DNA of 64,000 bases from Lachnoclostridium sp. UBA1308. Lineage in GTDB: Bacteria > Bacillota > Clostridia > Lachnospirales > Lachnospiraceae. The stretch lies in the NCBI GenBank assembly GCA_002307215.1, contig DBTU01000044.1:67938-131937 (forward strand), read 5' to 3'. The position numbers and the translations under genes are program-made. Positions 51,570-61,277 of the stretch are shown piece after piece; the stretch's first letter is position 1; each line of letters starts with the position of its first letter. The notes under the pieces are model-generated. The model was not told the origin of the DNA. It saw only the letters and a program-made list of their open reading frames with translations, and did no database searches.

Positions 51570-53474
51570 ATGTGCGGAATTTTAGGAGCTTTCGTTTTTA
51601 AAAATAGTAGTTATCAGATAGAAGAAGACTATATTAATCAGATGAGAGATACCCTGATACATAGAGGACCGGATGGCGGGAGAACATGGATATCTGGGGA
51701 TAAAAAGGTTGGTCTAGCCCATCGAAGATTATCAATTATAGACTTATCTAATGTGGCTTCACAGCCGATGTCGAATGAGGATGATACAATCTTTGTGACT
51801 TTCAACGGAGAAATCTATAATCATGCAGAAATACGAAAAACCCTAGAGAAGACAGGGAAGCACACATTCAAAACAGATCATTCGGATACAGAGGTTATAC
51901 TTCATGCTTATGAACAATGGGGAATATCCTGCATTGATAAGTTCCGAGGAATGTTTGCGTTTGCCATTTGGGATTCAAAGAAAGAAGAACTTCTACTGGT
52001 TCGTGACCGTCTGGGAATTAAACCATTGTACTATAGTGTACACGATGGTCGAATAGTATTTGCTTCAGAAATCAAAGCAATTTTAAAAGATCCGCAGCAA
52101 ATTCGTAAAGTAGATGAAAGGGCAATGTATGATTATCTATCCTTTCTGGTTAGTCCGGCACCGCATACTCTTTTTGAAGGAATAAAAAAGTTGAAATGTT
52201 CAACTTATTTAAAAATAGATAAAATGGGTGATGTTAAGGAATATAAATATTGGGATATGTTTGATGGAACAGAGGATATCAGCAAGTATACAGAAAAAGA
52301 AATTTTGGACAGACTGCTTTCTGAATTAGATGATTCGGTTAAACTTCGCAAGGTTAGCGATGTTCCGGTCGGTGTGTTCTTGTCCGGAGGTGTTGATTCG
52401 AGCACAAACGCTGTATTGTTCTCAAAAGGCGGTCAAACTAATATAAAGACCTTTACGATAGGATATAAAGGGAAGGGTCGCCACTATCAAAACGAAAATC
52501 AATATGCAAAAAGAATTGCTAAGCAAATTCATGCCCAGTATCATGAAAGGCTATTAGGAGTGGAAGATGTAATAGATTTTTTACCCGAAATGATTCGACT
52601 ACAAGATGAACCATTAGCAGATCCGGTATGTGTATCTCAATACTATGTGTCGAAGCTGGCGAGAGAAAATGACACAATAGTATGTCAGATCGGAGAAGGC
52701 GCAGATGAACTGTTCAGTGGATATCTAGGCTGGACGAGTAAACGTAGAATCCAACAAATCAGCCAAGTAAAGTTGCCTGTGGGAATTAAGCAGTTTGGCG
52801 CAAAAATGATTTTAAAATATGGGTTGAAAGAAAACAACTATCTAAGAGAGAGATTTGAGAGAATAGCAGCAGGACAACCGGCTTTTTGGGGAACCAATGA
52901 TGTGTTTACAGAAAAAGAAAAGAAAGAATTGTTAAGTGATCGCATGAATAAAACATTTGCTTCTTACACCTCATGGGAAGCTGTAAACCCGGTATATCAG
53001 GATTTTAAAAAACGAGCAAAAGAGAAATCAGCCTTGAACTGGATGACCTATGTTGATCTAAATATACGTCTCCCTGAACTATTGCTGACAAAGGTAGATA
53101 AAATGGGCATGGGAGTCAGCCTAGAAGCAAGGGTTCCGTTTCTTGATTATAAGTTTGTTGAGTTTGTAATGAGTATCCCAACCAGAATGAAGTTAAAAAC
53201 CAAAGAACCGAAATATTTATTGAAGAAGGCTGTTGAAAAATTACTTCCACATGATATTATCTATCGGAAGAAAGTTGGCTTTAGTCTACCCATCTATGAT
53301 TGGTACAACGGGGAATTACGCAAAATCATGAAGAATGAAATTGATATGTTCATTGATCATTCGGACTACTTTAATAAAAAAGAAGTTAATAAAATTATTA
53401 GAGGAAGCGATAAGCTAAAGATATGGATGCTATATAATTTGGCTCATTGGTATAATATTTACATTAACAATTAA
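51570..53474 (+). CDS. asnB: Asparagine synthase-type glutamine amidotransferase, copy 2
   Basis: The 634-residue enzyme starts MCGILGAFVF, with Cys2 as the glutaminase nucleophile, then RGPDGGRTW, FNGEIYNH, the PP-loop SGGVDSST near 271-278, GEGADELFSGY and ARVPFLDYKFVEFV. It differs clearly from copy 1 at 37996 (SGGIDSS; TGDGGDEVFGGY), so they probably use different acceptors. The location between a radical SAM gene and ugd/epimerase genes suggests amidation of a uronic acid, but simple asparagine formation is possible. AGGAGAG precedes the ATG. A 144-nt gap follows with no gene. Confidence 0.87.
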   Translation: MCGILGAFVFKNSSYQIEEDYINQMRDTLIHRGPDGGRTWISGDKKVGLAHRRLSIIDLSNVASQPMSNEDDTIFVTFNGEIYNHAEIRKTLEKTGKHTFKTDHSDTEVILHAYEQWGISCIDKFRGMFAFAIWDSKKEELLLVRDRLGIKPLYYSVHDGRIVFASEIKAILKDPQQIRKVDERAMYDYLSFLVSPAPHTLFEGIKKLKCSTYLKIDKMGDVKEYKYWDMFDGTEDISKYTEKEILDRLLSELDDSVKLRKVSDVPVGVFLSGGVDSSTNAVLFSKGGQTNIKTFTIGYKGKGRHYQNENQYAKRIAKQIHAQYHERLLGVEDVIDFLPEMIRLQDEPLADPVCVSQYYVSKLARENDTIVCQIGEGADELFSGYLGWTSKRRIQQISQVKLPVGIKQFGAKMILKYGLKENNYLRERFERIAAGQPAFWGTNDVFTEKEKKELLSDRMNKTFASYTSWEAVNPVYQDFKKRAKEKSALNWMTYVDLNIRLPELLLTKVDKMGMGVSLEARVPFLDYKFVEFVMSIPTRMKLKTKEPKYLLKKAVEKLLPHDIIYRKKVGFSLPIYDWYNGELRKIMKNEIDMFIDHSDYFNKKEVNKIIRGSDKLKIWMLYNLAHWYNIYINN

Positions 53475-53618
53475 CCGATAGGGGGTAATAGGGTGAACTT
53501 GCAGATGTGAATATGATGAAATCAAAAAGAAGCTGGAATTATCGATTATACTATATATCTGGAGGGATTATGGCAAAGTAGTTCAGCCGATTGGAAAGTC
53601 TGGTAAGGAGAGAATTTT

Positions 53619-54932
53619 ATGTACAAAATCGCAGTTGCAGGAACAGGATATGTAGGTCTGGTAGCAGGGGTATGCTTTGCTGAAGTGGGTCATCATGTAA
53701 TCTGTGTTGATGTAGATGAAGTAAAAGTAAATTTGATGAAACAGGGAATTTCGCCCATTTTTGAGAGGGATCTAGAAGACTTAATGCAGAAAAATTATTC
53801 AGCCGGAAGAATAGATTATACGACAGATTACCAAGCTGCATATCGTGATGCGGATGTTATTTTCTTAGGTGTTGGAACCCCAGAGCAAGCAGATGGGTCG
53901 GCTAACCTAAGCTACATAGCTACAGCAGCGAGACAAGTCGCTGAAACAATTGAGAAGGATTGCCTTATCATTGTTAAGTCCACCGTTCCGATTGGAACCA
54001 ATGACAAAGTAGAACAATTTATCAAAGACTTTTTAATCCATGAAGTGCGGGTTGAGGTTGCTTCTAATCCGGAATTTCTTGCTCAGGGTTCTGCAGTTCA
54101 TGATACATTACATGCAGCGAGGATTATAATTGGTACGGAGAGCAAATGGGCAGAAAATATATTAATGAAAGTATATGAGCCATTTCATCTTCCGATTGTT
54201 TCCATGAGCAGGCGTTCTGCTGAAATGACGAAATACGCTGCCAATGATTTTTTAGCCTTGAAAATCTCATATATGAATGAAATTGCTAACCTGTGCGAAT
54301 TGGTCGGAGCTAATGTTCAGGATGTTGCGAAAGGAATGTCCTATGATGAACGCATCGGGAGTACTTTCCTGAATGCAGGTATAGGATATGGAGGCTCGTG
54401 CTTTCCCAAGGATACAAAGGCTTTGGAATATTTGGGAAGACAGCATGGCTATGAGTTAAAGACGGTGAAAGCTGCAATTGATGTAAATAAAGAACAAAAG
54501 CTACTTCTATACAAGAAAGCGTGTAAACGATTAATTACCTTTTCTGGTCTTAAGGTGGCGGTATTAGGATTAACCTTTAAGCCCGAGACAGATGATTTAA
54601 GGGAGGCTCCTTCTATCGTCAATGTTCCGCTATTGCTTGAGCAGGGGGCTAGTATTTATGCATATGACCCGGTCGGAGCCGAGAATTTTAAAAAACGATA
54701 TCCAGAAGGAACAAAGGAAAATGGCAGCATTAAGTATGTAGACAATATTAAGGAGGCGTTGAGCAATGCCAATGTCTGCTTTATCTTTACGGAATGGAAG
54801 CAAATTAAGGAAGTTCGGCCGGATAGTTATAAACAATTAATGAGAACACCCTTGATTTACGACGGCAGAAATATATATAATATCAATGATATGAAAGATG
54901 CCGGCGTGGAATATTATTCAGTTGGCAGATAG
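53619..54932 (+). CDS. ugd: UDP-glucose 6-dehydrogenase
   Basis: The 437-residue enzyme converts UDP-glucose to UDP-glucuronate with two NAD. It has GTGYVGLVAGVCFAEVGH (8-25), GVGTPEQADGSANLSYI, STVPIGTND, SNPEFLAQGSAVHDTLHAARIIIGTES, catalytic Cys261 in GGSCFPKD, and LTFKPETDDLREAPS. These match the Ugd/TuaD type and differ from the WecC-like enzyme at 46142. It is followed after 20 nt by a UDP-glucuronate 4-epimerase gene. AAGGAG precedes the ATG. Confidence 0.92.
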   Translation: MYKIAVAGTGYVGLVAGVCFAEVGHHVICVDVDEVKVNLMKQGISPIFERDLEDLMQKNYSAGRIDYTTDYQAAYRDADVIFLGVGTPEQADGSANLSYIATAARQVAETIEKDCLIIVKSTVPIGTNDKVEQFIKDFLIHEVRVEVASNPEFLAQGSAVHDTLHAARIIIGTESKWAENILMKVYEPFHLPIVSMSRRSAEMTKYAANDFLALKISYMNEIANLCELVGANVQDVAKGMSYDERIGSTFLNAGIGYGGSCFPKDTKALEYLGRQHGYELKTVKAAIDVNKEQKLLLYKKACKRLITFSGLKVAVLGLTFKPETDDLREAPSIVNVPLLLEQGASIYAYDPVGAENFKKRYPEGTKENGSIKYVDNIKEALSNANVCFIFTEWKQIKEVRPDSYKQLMRTPLIYDGRNIYNINDMKDAGVEYYSVGR

Positions 54933-54952
54933 ATATCATAGGAGGATATGCT

Positions 54953-55978
54953 ATGAATAATATTCAACCTGATAAAAGTAAAAAGTACCTCATCACAGGC
55001 GCTGCCGGTTTTATCGGATATTTTCTGACTAAGAGACTGCTTGAACAGGAGTGCCTTGTAATCGGTATCGATAATATCAATAATTACTATGATGTTAGAT
55101 TAAAATACGATCGATTAGCTAATCTGGAGAAATACACCCAGTTCACCTTTATCAAAGGAGATATATCGGATAAAGAGTTGGTTTTGAGATTATTTGAGGA
55201 ACATAGACCTGATATAGTGATAAACCTAGCGGCTCAGGCTGGGGTTCGTTATTCGATTGAAAATCCGGATGCATATATTCAAAGTAATATCAATGGATTT
55301 TTTAACATATTGGAAGCTTGCAGAAATCATCCTGTGGAGCATTTGATTTATGCTTCCTCAAGCTCTGTGTATGGAGCAAATGATAAGCTACCATTTGAGG
55401 AATCTGATTTTGTGGATCATCCGATCTCATTATATGCGGCAACAAAGAAATCGAATGAACTAATGGCTTATACCTATAGTCATCTGTTTCATATTCCGGT
55501 AACAGGTTTACGATTTTTTACGGTATATGGGCCATATGGAAGGCCGGATATGGCATATTTTAGCTTTATAGACAAATATTTTAAGAATGAGCCGATTAAA
55601 ATCTTTAATAATGGTGATTTCGAAAATGACTTGTATAGGGATTTTACTTACATTGATGACATTGTTGAAGGAATAGTCCGCCTAATTGATAGTAAACCTT
55701 ATGGGAAGGCTCCATATAGGATTTTTAATATAGGAAATAATAAGCCTGTCAAATTAATGGACTTTATTCAGACACTGGAAAAAGCCTTAAGTTCAGCGCT
55801 TGGTAGAGATGTAATATTTGATAAAATCTTTGAACCGATGAAGCCTGGAGATGTACCTGCTACCTATGCATCAATTGATCTTTTAAATGAAGCGGTTGGA
55901 TTCCAACCAAACACTACAATCGAGCAAGGTTTACAGTCCTTTGCTGATTGGTATGTTGATTATTATCACCTGAGATAG
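54953..55978 (+). CDS. UDP-glucuronate 4-epimerase (GalE-like)
   Basis: This 341-residue extended SDR converts UDP-glucuronate to UDP-galacturonate, as its sequence is of the LpsL/Cap1J kind: LITGAAGFIGYFLTKRLL, IDNINNYYDVRLKYDRL, NLAAQAGVRYSIENPDAYIQSNI, SSSSVYGAN, YAATKKSNELMAYTYSHL (Tyr-xxx-Lys), and FFTVYGPYGRPDMAYF. The AGVRYSIENP signature separates it from UDP-glucose 4-epimerases. It follows ugd with AGGAGG upstream, completing a UDP-GlcA/GalA route. A 71-nt gap separates it from the second Maf gene. Confidence 0.88.
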   Translation: MNNIQPDKSKKYLITGAAGFIGYFLTKRLLEQECLVIGIDNINNYYDVRLKYDRLANLEKYTQFTFIKGDISDKELVLRLFEEHRPDIVINLAAQAGVRYSIENPDAYIQSNINGFFNILEACRNHPVEHLIYASSSSVYGANDKLPFEESDFVDHPISLYAATKKSNELMAYTYSHLFHIPVTGLRFFTVYGPYGRPDMAYFSFIDKYFKNEPIKIFNNGDFENDLYRDFTYIDDIVEGIVRLIDSKPYGKAPYRIFNIGNNKPVKLMDFIQTLEKALSSALGRDVIFDKIFEPMKPGDVPATYASIDLLNEAVGFQPNTTIEQGLQSFADWYVDYYHLR

Positions 55979-56049
55979 CTTCTATATAGCGCGTATGCCT
56001 TAAACTGACGTGAATTGCATGAGTAGGAATTTACATTAAGGAGATAAAC

Positions 56050-57726
56050 TTGAAAGATGAAACTAAGACATTATTCCAAAATAATATAACCCTTATTAAT
56101 ATTATTGATAAAATAATATTTTATTTTCGTACGCAAAATTATGATAAAGCTCTGCGTGATTCAACTGTATTTATTGATCAGCTAAACAGTAATATGGAAC
56201 TACTTGAGAATATTGCGGGTGGAGAAAGAATAGCAGAACTATCAGCGATACTTGAGAATATTTTACTGGCTCAAGACAGCAGAGACTATGTGATTCTGGC
56301 TGATTTTTATGAATTACAGATGCTTCGATTCTTTATTGGGCTCCAGGAAGATATCATGACTAGCAGTAATATAGAGATGAATGATACGAGTGATACTTAT
56401 CTTAGTAAAAATCTTGTAATTATAAAAAAGCACAATTCGTCGATAGAAAAATTAATTGATGAAGGTGAAGCTGCCAAGAATTTACTGATAAAAGGTTATG
56501 AGATTGAATTTAGCTCCTGTGGATTGCCAACCTTAGCATTAGCAGACAATAGGGGTAAATATTATTTGCACAGTAACAGCAGAGTATCCGAGGTGGCGTT
56601 TACGTTGGCTGCTTCCTGGTATGAGGAAAATATACTTCATTATGTGATCTATGGATTGGGACTCGGTTATCATGTAAAAGAGTTGGTGAGGTTGGATGAT
56701 AGTATTACAGTTGAAATATATGAAGCGGATATTAATGTAATTAAGCTAGCTGCAGTATATACTGATATGGAATCCTACATACAGAGCCCTAATGTTAAGT
56801 TGATTTATGATCCGGATTATACTAAGCTTATGATACAACTGAACTTAATGCAGAAGGGATCTAAATTCCTTATCCACTACCCCTCCCTCCGTAACATAAG
56901 GAATGTCGCAGTCCGTGAACAACTTGAAAACTATTTCCTTCAATACAGCTCCATCGAAAACCAACGTAAATTGCTAAATGCCAATTTTCGTGAGAACATC
57001 CATCACTATGACGGTCTTATTGATGAATTGAAGAATAAGTTTCAAGAGAAAGACCTATTCATTGTTGCTGCCGGTCCGTCACTGGATAAGAATTTCCTCC
57101 AACTTAAGAACATTGACAGAAAGAAAGGAATTATCCTCGCAACAGGAACCGTAGTTCGAAAACTCCTGAATGCCGGTATCATCCCGGATTATGTCATTGT
57201 AACGGATGCTAACGAGAGGGTATACGGACAGATAGCAGGACTGGAGAACAGTAGTTTTCCCTTGCTTTATCTTTCAACAGCCAATAAGAGCTTTGCTCAG
57301 AATTATAAGGGCAAAAAGTTCTTAATCCTCCAACATGATTACGATAAATCAGAAGCCTTTGCGAAAGAAAACAACACCATGCTCTTTCAGACAGGCGGTT
57401 CAGTCAGCACTACGGCTTTGGATATTGGTATATCCTTTGGTTGTAAACGGATTATCTTCCTTGGCCTTGATCTTGCCTACACAGATAACTATGTACATGC
57501 CTCCAATACCTCACAGCGAATATTGAATTCAACCGAGGATTTAAGACAGGTTGTAGATATCAACGGTAAGCTAATCTATACCAGCAAAAGCCTGGATATC
57601 TATCGTCAATGGATTGAAAATCGAATCCGCAATGTAAAGAAAATTGAATTTGTTGATGCAACCGAAGGTGGAGCCAGAATTGCCGGAATGAAGATCAGGA
57701 AATTATCTGAATGTATTACCGGCTGA
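56050..57726 (+). CDS. Maf family (DUF115) glycosyltransferase with fused N-terminal helical domain
   Basis: The 558-residue protein contains, in order, the small helical domain (about 5-110: NIIDKIIFYFRTQNYDKAL to DYVILADFYELQMLRFFIGLQEDI), a Maf N-terminal Rossmann-like domain (about 150-310: YEIEFSSCGLPTLA, YGLGLGYHVKELV, EIYEADINVI, HYPSLRNIRN) and DUF115 (about 330-550: FIVAAGPSLDKNFLQL, VTDANERVYGQI, QTGGSVSTTALDIGISFGCKRIIFLGLDLAYTDN). It lacks the C-terminal helical region of the Maf at 21303. It starts with TTG, with AAGGAG 6 nt upstream. Probably a second flagellin glycosyltransferase, maybe for a different sugar or site. A terminator follows. Confidence 0.85.
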   Translation: MKDETKTLFQNNITLINIIDKIIFYFRTQNYDKALRDSTVFIDQLNSNMELLENIAGGERIAELSAILENILLAQDSRDYVILADFYELQMLRFFIGLQEDIMTSSNIEMNDTSDTYLSKNLVIIKKHNSSIEKLIDEGEAAKNLLIKGYEIEFSSCGLPTLALADNRGKYYLHSNSRVSEVAFTLAASWYEENILHYVIYGLGLGYHVKELVRLDDSITVEIYEADINVIKLAAVYTDMESYIQSPNVKLIYDPDYTKLMIQLNLMQKGSKFLIHYPSLRNIRNVAVREQLENYFLQYSSIENQRKLLNANFRENIHHYDGLIDELKNKFQEKDLFIVAAGPSLDKNFLQLKNIDRKKGIILATGTVVRKLLNAGIIPDYVIVTDANERVYGQIAGLENSSFPLLYLSTANKSFAQNYKGKKFLILQHDYDKSEAFAKENNTMLFQTGGSVSTTALDIGISFGCKRIIFLGLDLAYTDNYVHASNTSQRILNSTEDLRQVVDINGKLIYTSKSLDIYRQWIENRIRNVKKIEFVDATEGGARIAGMKIRKLSECITG

Positions 57727-57730
57727 TAAG

Positions 57731-57765
57731 ACGGGCGTAAACGCTTTCTGTTTATGCCTGTTTTC
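57731..57765 (+). terminator. Terminator after the second Maf gene
   Basis: ACGGGCGTAAAC (57731-57742) and GTTTATGCCTGT (57750-57761) form a 12-bp stem with G-U pairs, loop GCTTTCT, followed by TTTT. Confidence 0.75.
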
Positions 57766-57861
57766 AAAAGATTAAATGATTATGAGTCCTTTGTTGTTAG
57801 GTTATATCATTGTCTTATATTCAGATTTCCACTTCTGACTTTATTTTCGCCAATAGATACT

Positions 57862-57906
57862 TAACTATCCCCCCAAAATAGCCGATACTAAAATATAGGC
57901 TATTTT
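57862..57906 (+). promoter_or_regulatory. Hairpin with an embedded sigma-28-like -10 before the secreted protein gene
   Basis: AAAATAGCC (57875-57883) and GGCTATTTT (57898-57906) form a perfect 9-bp stem with a 14-nt loop. GCCGATAC at 57881-57888 matches the sigma-28 -10 in 7 of 8 bases, with TAAC at 57862-57865 in -35 position (15-nt spacing). A sigma-A candidate TTGTTA-N16-TATATT lies at 57794-57821. Which of these is used cannot be decided by reading. Confidence 0.35.
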
Positions 57907-58034
57907 ACTTAACTTTTATAGAATATCCTTTTATTACCGTGCAATATGAGTTAAAATATAATTAAGTAACCTGTAACATGAGTTATATACTACCACGGAT
58001 AAGGGCTAATAACCTGCATATGGAGGTGCATGCA

Positions 58035-60146
58035 ATGAAACAAAAGAGAATAATCTTTAGAATAATAGTAATACTAGCATTATTTGTGATTGGAGGAATG
58101 AACTTTCCGGAACATAGGGCTTCTGCCGCCAACACAGCGGTAGCGGTTGCAGCAGTAGAATACTATGATGAAAATGTCATTGTGTTTAATAACGGTAACT
58201 CTAAGATTTATTTTGCTACTGATGCAGATGCGGCTAGCGGGAAATGGGAGTTTATGAATGCAGATTCCGGTGTATTTACCGAGATTGATGTTTCATGGCT
58301 TCTTGACAGTACTGAGAATGTTATTGTAATTAAAGGTAATGTAGATGATACGAAATCCAGAGTCGTACTTAAAAAAAAGCCTACAAAGCTTAGTATCACA
58401 ATAAATTATTCCGGTTTATCGGAACTTGACAGTCAAGCAAAGAAATATCCCACAATACCGGTAACAATTGCACCGCTACTTAATATTATGTCAACAGAAG
58501 GTAATTCGAGTGATCCGATTACATATGATGATCTGGAATGGAAAAAGGGAGATAACGGAAGATGGGAAAATACAAACACCCTTACGATTGGCTTATTAGA
58601 GAAGTTTATGGTAAAGGGAGCGAGTCTTTATTTTCGAATTAGGGCGGTTGATGACTGCGTCGATGTTTTTGATAGCACTGGCATTGTAAAGATTACTCCG
58701 GAACCAAATGATAGACGGGCTGCCGGAATCATCGGTGGAATTCAAAAAATGGCCGGCGTGAAATATGGTACTATTTATCCGGATGGAACTAAGGGCAGAC
58801 GCTTTAGTGAAGAGGTCAGGCTAAAGATTTCAAAGCAAATCGATTCCATGGTTTATGGAGTTGACGGAGAGAAGTTTACGGCAGCGATTAAATATGGTAA
58901 GGAATATAGGGTTACAGCGACTTATGCGGACGGCACGATAGGGACATCATCAAAATGGGTTCAGGTTACAGATCGAGCAGTGAAGAATATATCACTTGCT
59001 ACTATGGCTAATGGTGTATCCCCCGCGTATTCAGTGAGCGGAAGTGCAATTTCGTTTAATGGTACAACAGATGCTTTTCCTTCCATGTACATCGAAGTAA
59101 GGGATTATGCGACTACAAGGGCAGCTGCATCAAAAATTACAGAGATTTCTCTGAATGCGCAACGAACACTCACTAAGAGTATTCAGTCGGGACAGCCGTC
59201 AGCTTTGGTAACCCAGACGACGGACGATATCTACTTATATTATTTTGGAAATAAATATGCACTACTTACGATTCCGATGGCATCCGCTACACTTCCATAT
59301 GAATACTGTGTTGTGAAGAAGGGCGATGTTTTTGATGTCACAAGAGCCACTTGGAGTAGTGTTACTAAGGGCACAGCCGTCAAAGTTCTTGCAAGCAAGG
59401 CAGTTGAAGGCGCAACTATTTATGTAAGGCAGAAGGAGATAAAGTCAAAGGCAGCTACCAATACCACGGCCGCAATACCCTACCAACTTGCTTCCACATA
59501 TCAGAAAGTGACCATAGGCTACCCGTCCATTCCGATTATTACAACGGCTAGTCTGACCTATGTGAAAGGTTATCCTACTCCTATTACAATTACGGTACAA
59601 TTGAATGAAAGTAATACGACAGGTTTCGAGGATACACTAAAGAGCATCAAATTGGGCACCAAGGAAATAGGGTTTGATCCGCCGGTAATAAGTGTCACTG
59701 GCAGTAGCATAAATATTATGACAATAACTTTAAAGAGTGCTGACTTGGAAGCTCTGGCTGTCACCTCGAACCGATATCTGACCATAACCTTTGCCAATGG
59801 AACGGTTGATAAATCCTCTGTTAAGTTGTCGATAAAGACCTCGGCAGTATCAGGAACGCTAACGCTTTCGGCAATTCCGGGATCTGCAATCGGTAATTCA
59901 AAGGTTTCACTAGTCAGTTCAGTAGGGCCCGGCAACTCGTGGGTATACGTGGTCGATGCGGCAGCACCACCCAGTTATCATATGGAAGATACCTTAGCGA
60001 CAGGAAAGGGGTATGCCTTTACCTCAGGTATGGATATTACAGTCGCTGACAAACAATACATTATTGTTTATGAAATTGATGCTACCCGGCATATTATTAA
60101 ATGTGGAAGCAAGCAAATTATAACAAGTATGATTAAGCAATCATGA
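58035..60146 (+). CDS. Secreted protein of unknown function
   Basis: I do not recognise this 703-residue protein. It starts with a classical signal peptide (basic MKQKRIIFR, hydrophobic core IIVILALFVIGGM, cleavage likely after the ASA near residue 31). The mature part looks beta-rich, with many Thr/Ser/Val strands, TDDIYLYYFGNKYALLTI, and repeated phrases such as VTATYADGT and LTIPMASA-type strands that suggest several Ig-like units, but no clear repeat. No catalytic motif, sortase signal or S-layer homology motif is visible. The start at ATG 58035 follows GGAGGTG; upstream ATG codons lack a site. It stands alone between terminators within the flagellin glycosylation island. Confidence 0.7.
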   Translation: MKQKRIIFRIIVILALFVIGGMNFPEHRASAANTAVAVAAVEYYDENVIVFNNGNSKIYFATDADAASGKWEFMNADSGVFTEIDVSWLLDSTENVIVIKGNVDDTKSRVVLKKKPTKLSITINYSGLSELDSQAKKYPTIPVTIAPLLNIMSTEGNSSDPITYDDLEWKKGDNGRWENTNTLTIGLLEKFMVKGASLYFRIRAVDDCVDVFDSTGIVKITPEPNDRRAAGIIGGIQKMAGVKYGTIYPDGTKGRRFSEEVRLKISKQIDSMVYGVDGEKFTAAIKYGKEYRVTATYADGTIGTSSKWVQVTDRAVKNISLATMANGVSPAYSVSGSAISFNGTTDAFPSMYIEVRDYATTRAAASKITEISLNAQRTLTKSIQSGQPSALVTQTTDDIYLYYFGNKYALLTIPMASATLPYEYCVVKKGDVFDVTRATWSSVTKGTAVKVLASKAVEGATIYVRQKEIKSKAATNTTAAIPYQLASTYQKVTIGYPSIPIITTASLTYVKGYPTPITITVQLNESNTTGFEDTLKSIKLGTKEIGFDPPVISVTGSSINIMTITLKSADLEALAVTSNRYLTITFANGTVDKSSVKLSIKTSAVSGTLTLSAIPGSAIGNSKVSLVSSVGPGNSWVYVVDAAAPPSYHMEDTLATGKGYAFTSGMDITVADKQYIIVYEIDATRHIIKCGSKQIITSMIKQS

Positions 60147-60244
60147 CGGTAGGAATGTTAAGCTAGTAGGATAATGGCATAATAAAAATATCAGAAGGTC
60201 GTAGTATAACGATATTGCCATATATCGGCGGAATGGAGTAAAGC

Positions 60245-61273
60245 GTGATAACTGTCAGTGTTTGCATGATTGTTAAGGATGAGGAGAAAATCCTAAGAAG
60301 ATGCCTTAACTCCCTAAAAGGGCTGGCGGATGAAATTATTATCGTTGATACAGGTTCTAGGGATGCGACGAAGCAGATAGCTGCTGAGTTTACCGATAAG
60401 ATTTATGATTTTGAATGGAAGATGGATTTTTCGGCGGCAAGAAATTACTCCTTCACTAAGGCTACCATGGAATATATCTACACTGCGGATGCCGATGAGG
60501 TTATTGATGAGGAAAACAGACAGCGGTTTCTGCTCTTGAAGCAGAAGCTGCTGCCTGAGATTGAAATTGTCCAGATGAAATATGGCAACCAGCTTTCCTA
60601 CAATACTACTTACAATTTTAATGAGGAATACCGTCCCAAGTTATACAGACGGCTTCGAAGCTTTCGCTGGATTGATCCCTTGCACGAGAGGGTTTCTCTT
60701 GCCCCATTAGTCTATGACAGTGATATTGTCATTACTCATATGCCTGTAATAAGTCATGCAAAAAGGGATTTCCGGAATTTTCAGGAAACCATCAGACAGA
60801 CCGGACAGTTATCGATTAAACTATATGAGATGTACGCAAAAGAATTGTATATTGCGGGTGAAGATGAAGATTTTAATGAAGCCTTTGTATATTTTCGGAC
60901 ATTTGCTGACAGGGATGAATGCAGTGACAGAGAAGGTAAGATTTATGAATGTATCCTTGTAAGGTGCTTAAGGCAGCAGGGGGACAGTATAGGCATGATG
61001 AAGTATGCCCTGAGAAATCTGGCTGATGGGAAGGGTTCGTCAGAGGTTTGTTATGAGCTGGGCGAATACTATATGAATATGGGGGATTACATGGAAGCTA
61101 TCCTCTGGTATTATAATGCGGCATATGAAGCCGAATATGAGTTGAATATTCACTATGGCGGAGATTATCCATTAAAATGTCTGGCACAGTGCTATCAATC
61201 ACTTGGTGATCTGCAGCAGGAAGAAGCTTTCATGACCCTGTATAATAACTGGAGTATGAATAATAAGGAGTGA
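60245..61273 (+). CDS. GT2 family glycosyltransferase with C-terminal TPR-like region
   Basis: The 342-residue protein begins with a GT2 domain of the type VSVCMIVKDEEKILRRCLNSLKGLADEIIIVDTGSRDAT, FSAARNYSF and YIYTADADEVID (metal motif near residues 78-84), as in SunS-like S- or O-glycosyltransferases that modify proteins. The last 140 residues form tetratricopeptide-like helices (YECILVRCLRQQGDSIGMMKYAL, CYELGEYYMNMGDYMEAILWYYNAAYE). This architecture often acts directly on peptides or proteins. It starts with GTG 60245, with GGAG upstream. The next gene starts 4 nt after its stop with the ribosome site inside its end, so the two are coupled. Confidence 0.84.
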   Translation: MITVSVCMIVKDEEKILRRCLNSLKGLADEIIIVDTGSRDATKQIAAEFTDKIYDFEWKMDFSAARNYSFTKATMEYIYTADADEVIDEENRQRFLLLKQKLLPEIEIVQMKYGNQLSYNTTYNFNEEYRPKLYRRLRSFRWIDPLHERVSLAPLVYDSDIVITHMPVISHAKRDFRNFQETIRQTGQLSIKLYEMYAKELYIAGEDEDFNEAFVYFRTFADRDECSDREGKIYECILVRCLRQQGDSIGMMKYALRNLADGKGSSEVCYELGEYYMNMGDYMEAILWYYNAAYEAEYELNIHYGGDYPLKCLAQCYQSLGDLQQEEAFMTLYNNWSMNNKE

Positions 61274-61277
61274 AATC

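Noticed and set aside
53475..53618. Possible gene remnant between asnB copy 2 and ugd
   Set aside because: Short open stretches exist in two frames (one ending at an ATG-GCA-AAG-TAG), but there is no recognisable protein and too little sequence to support a pseudogene.
59570..59935. Open antisense frame of 121 codons inside the secreted protein gene
   Set aside because: It is a composition effect opposite a Thr/Val-rich coding region, with no start signal and no family resemblance.
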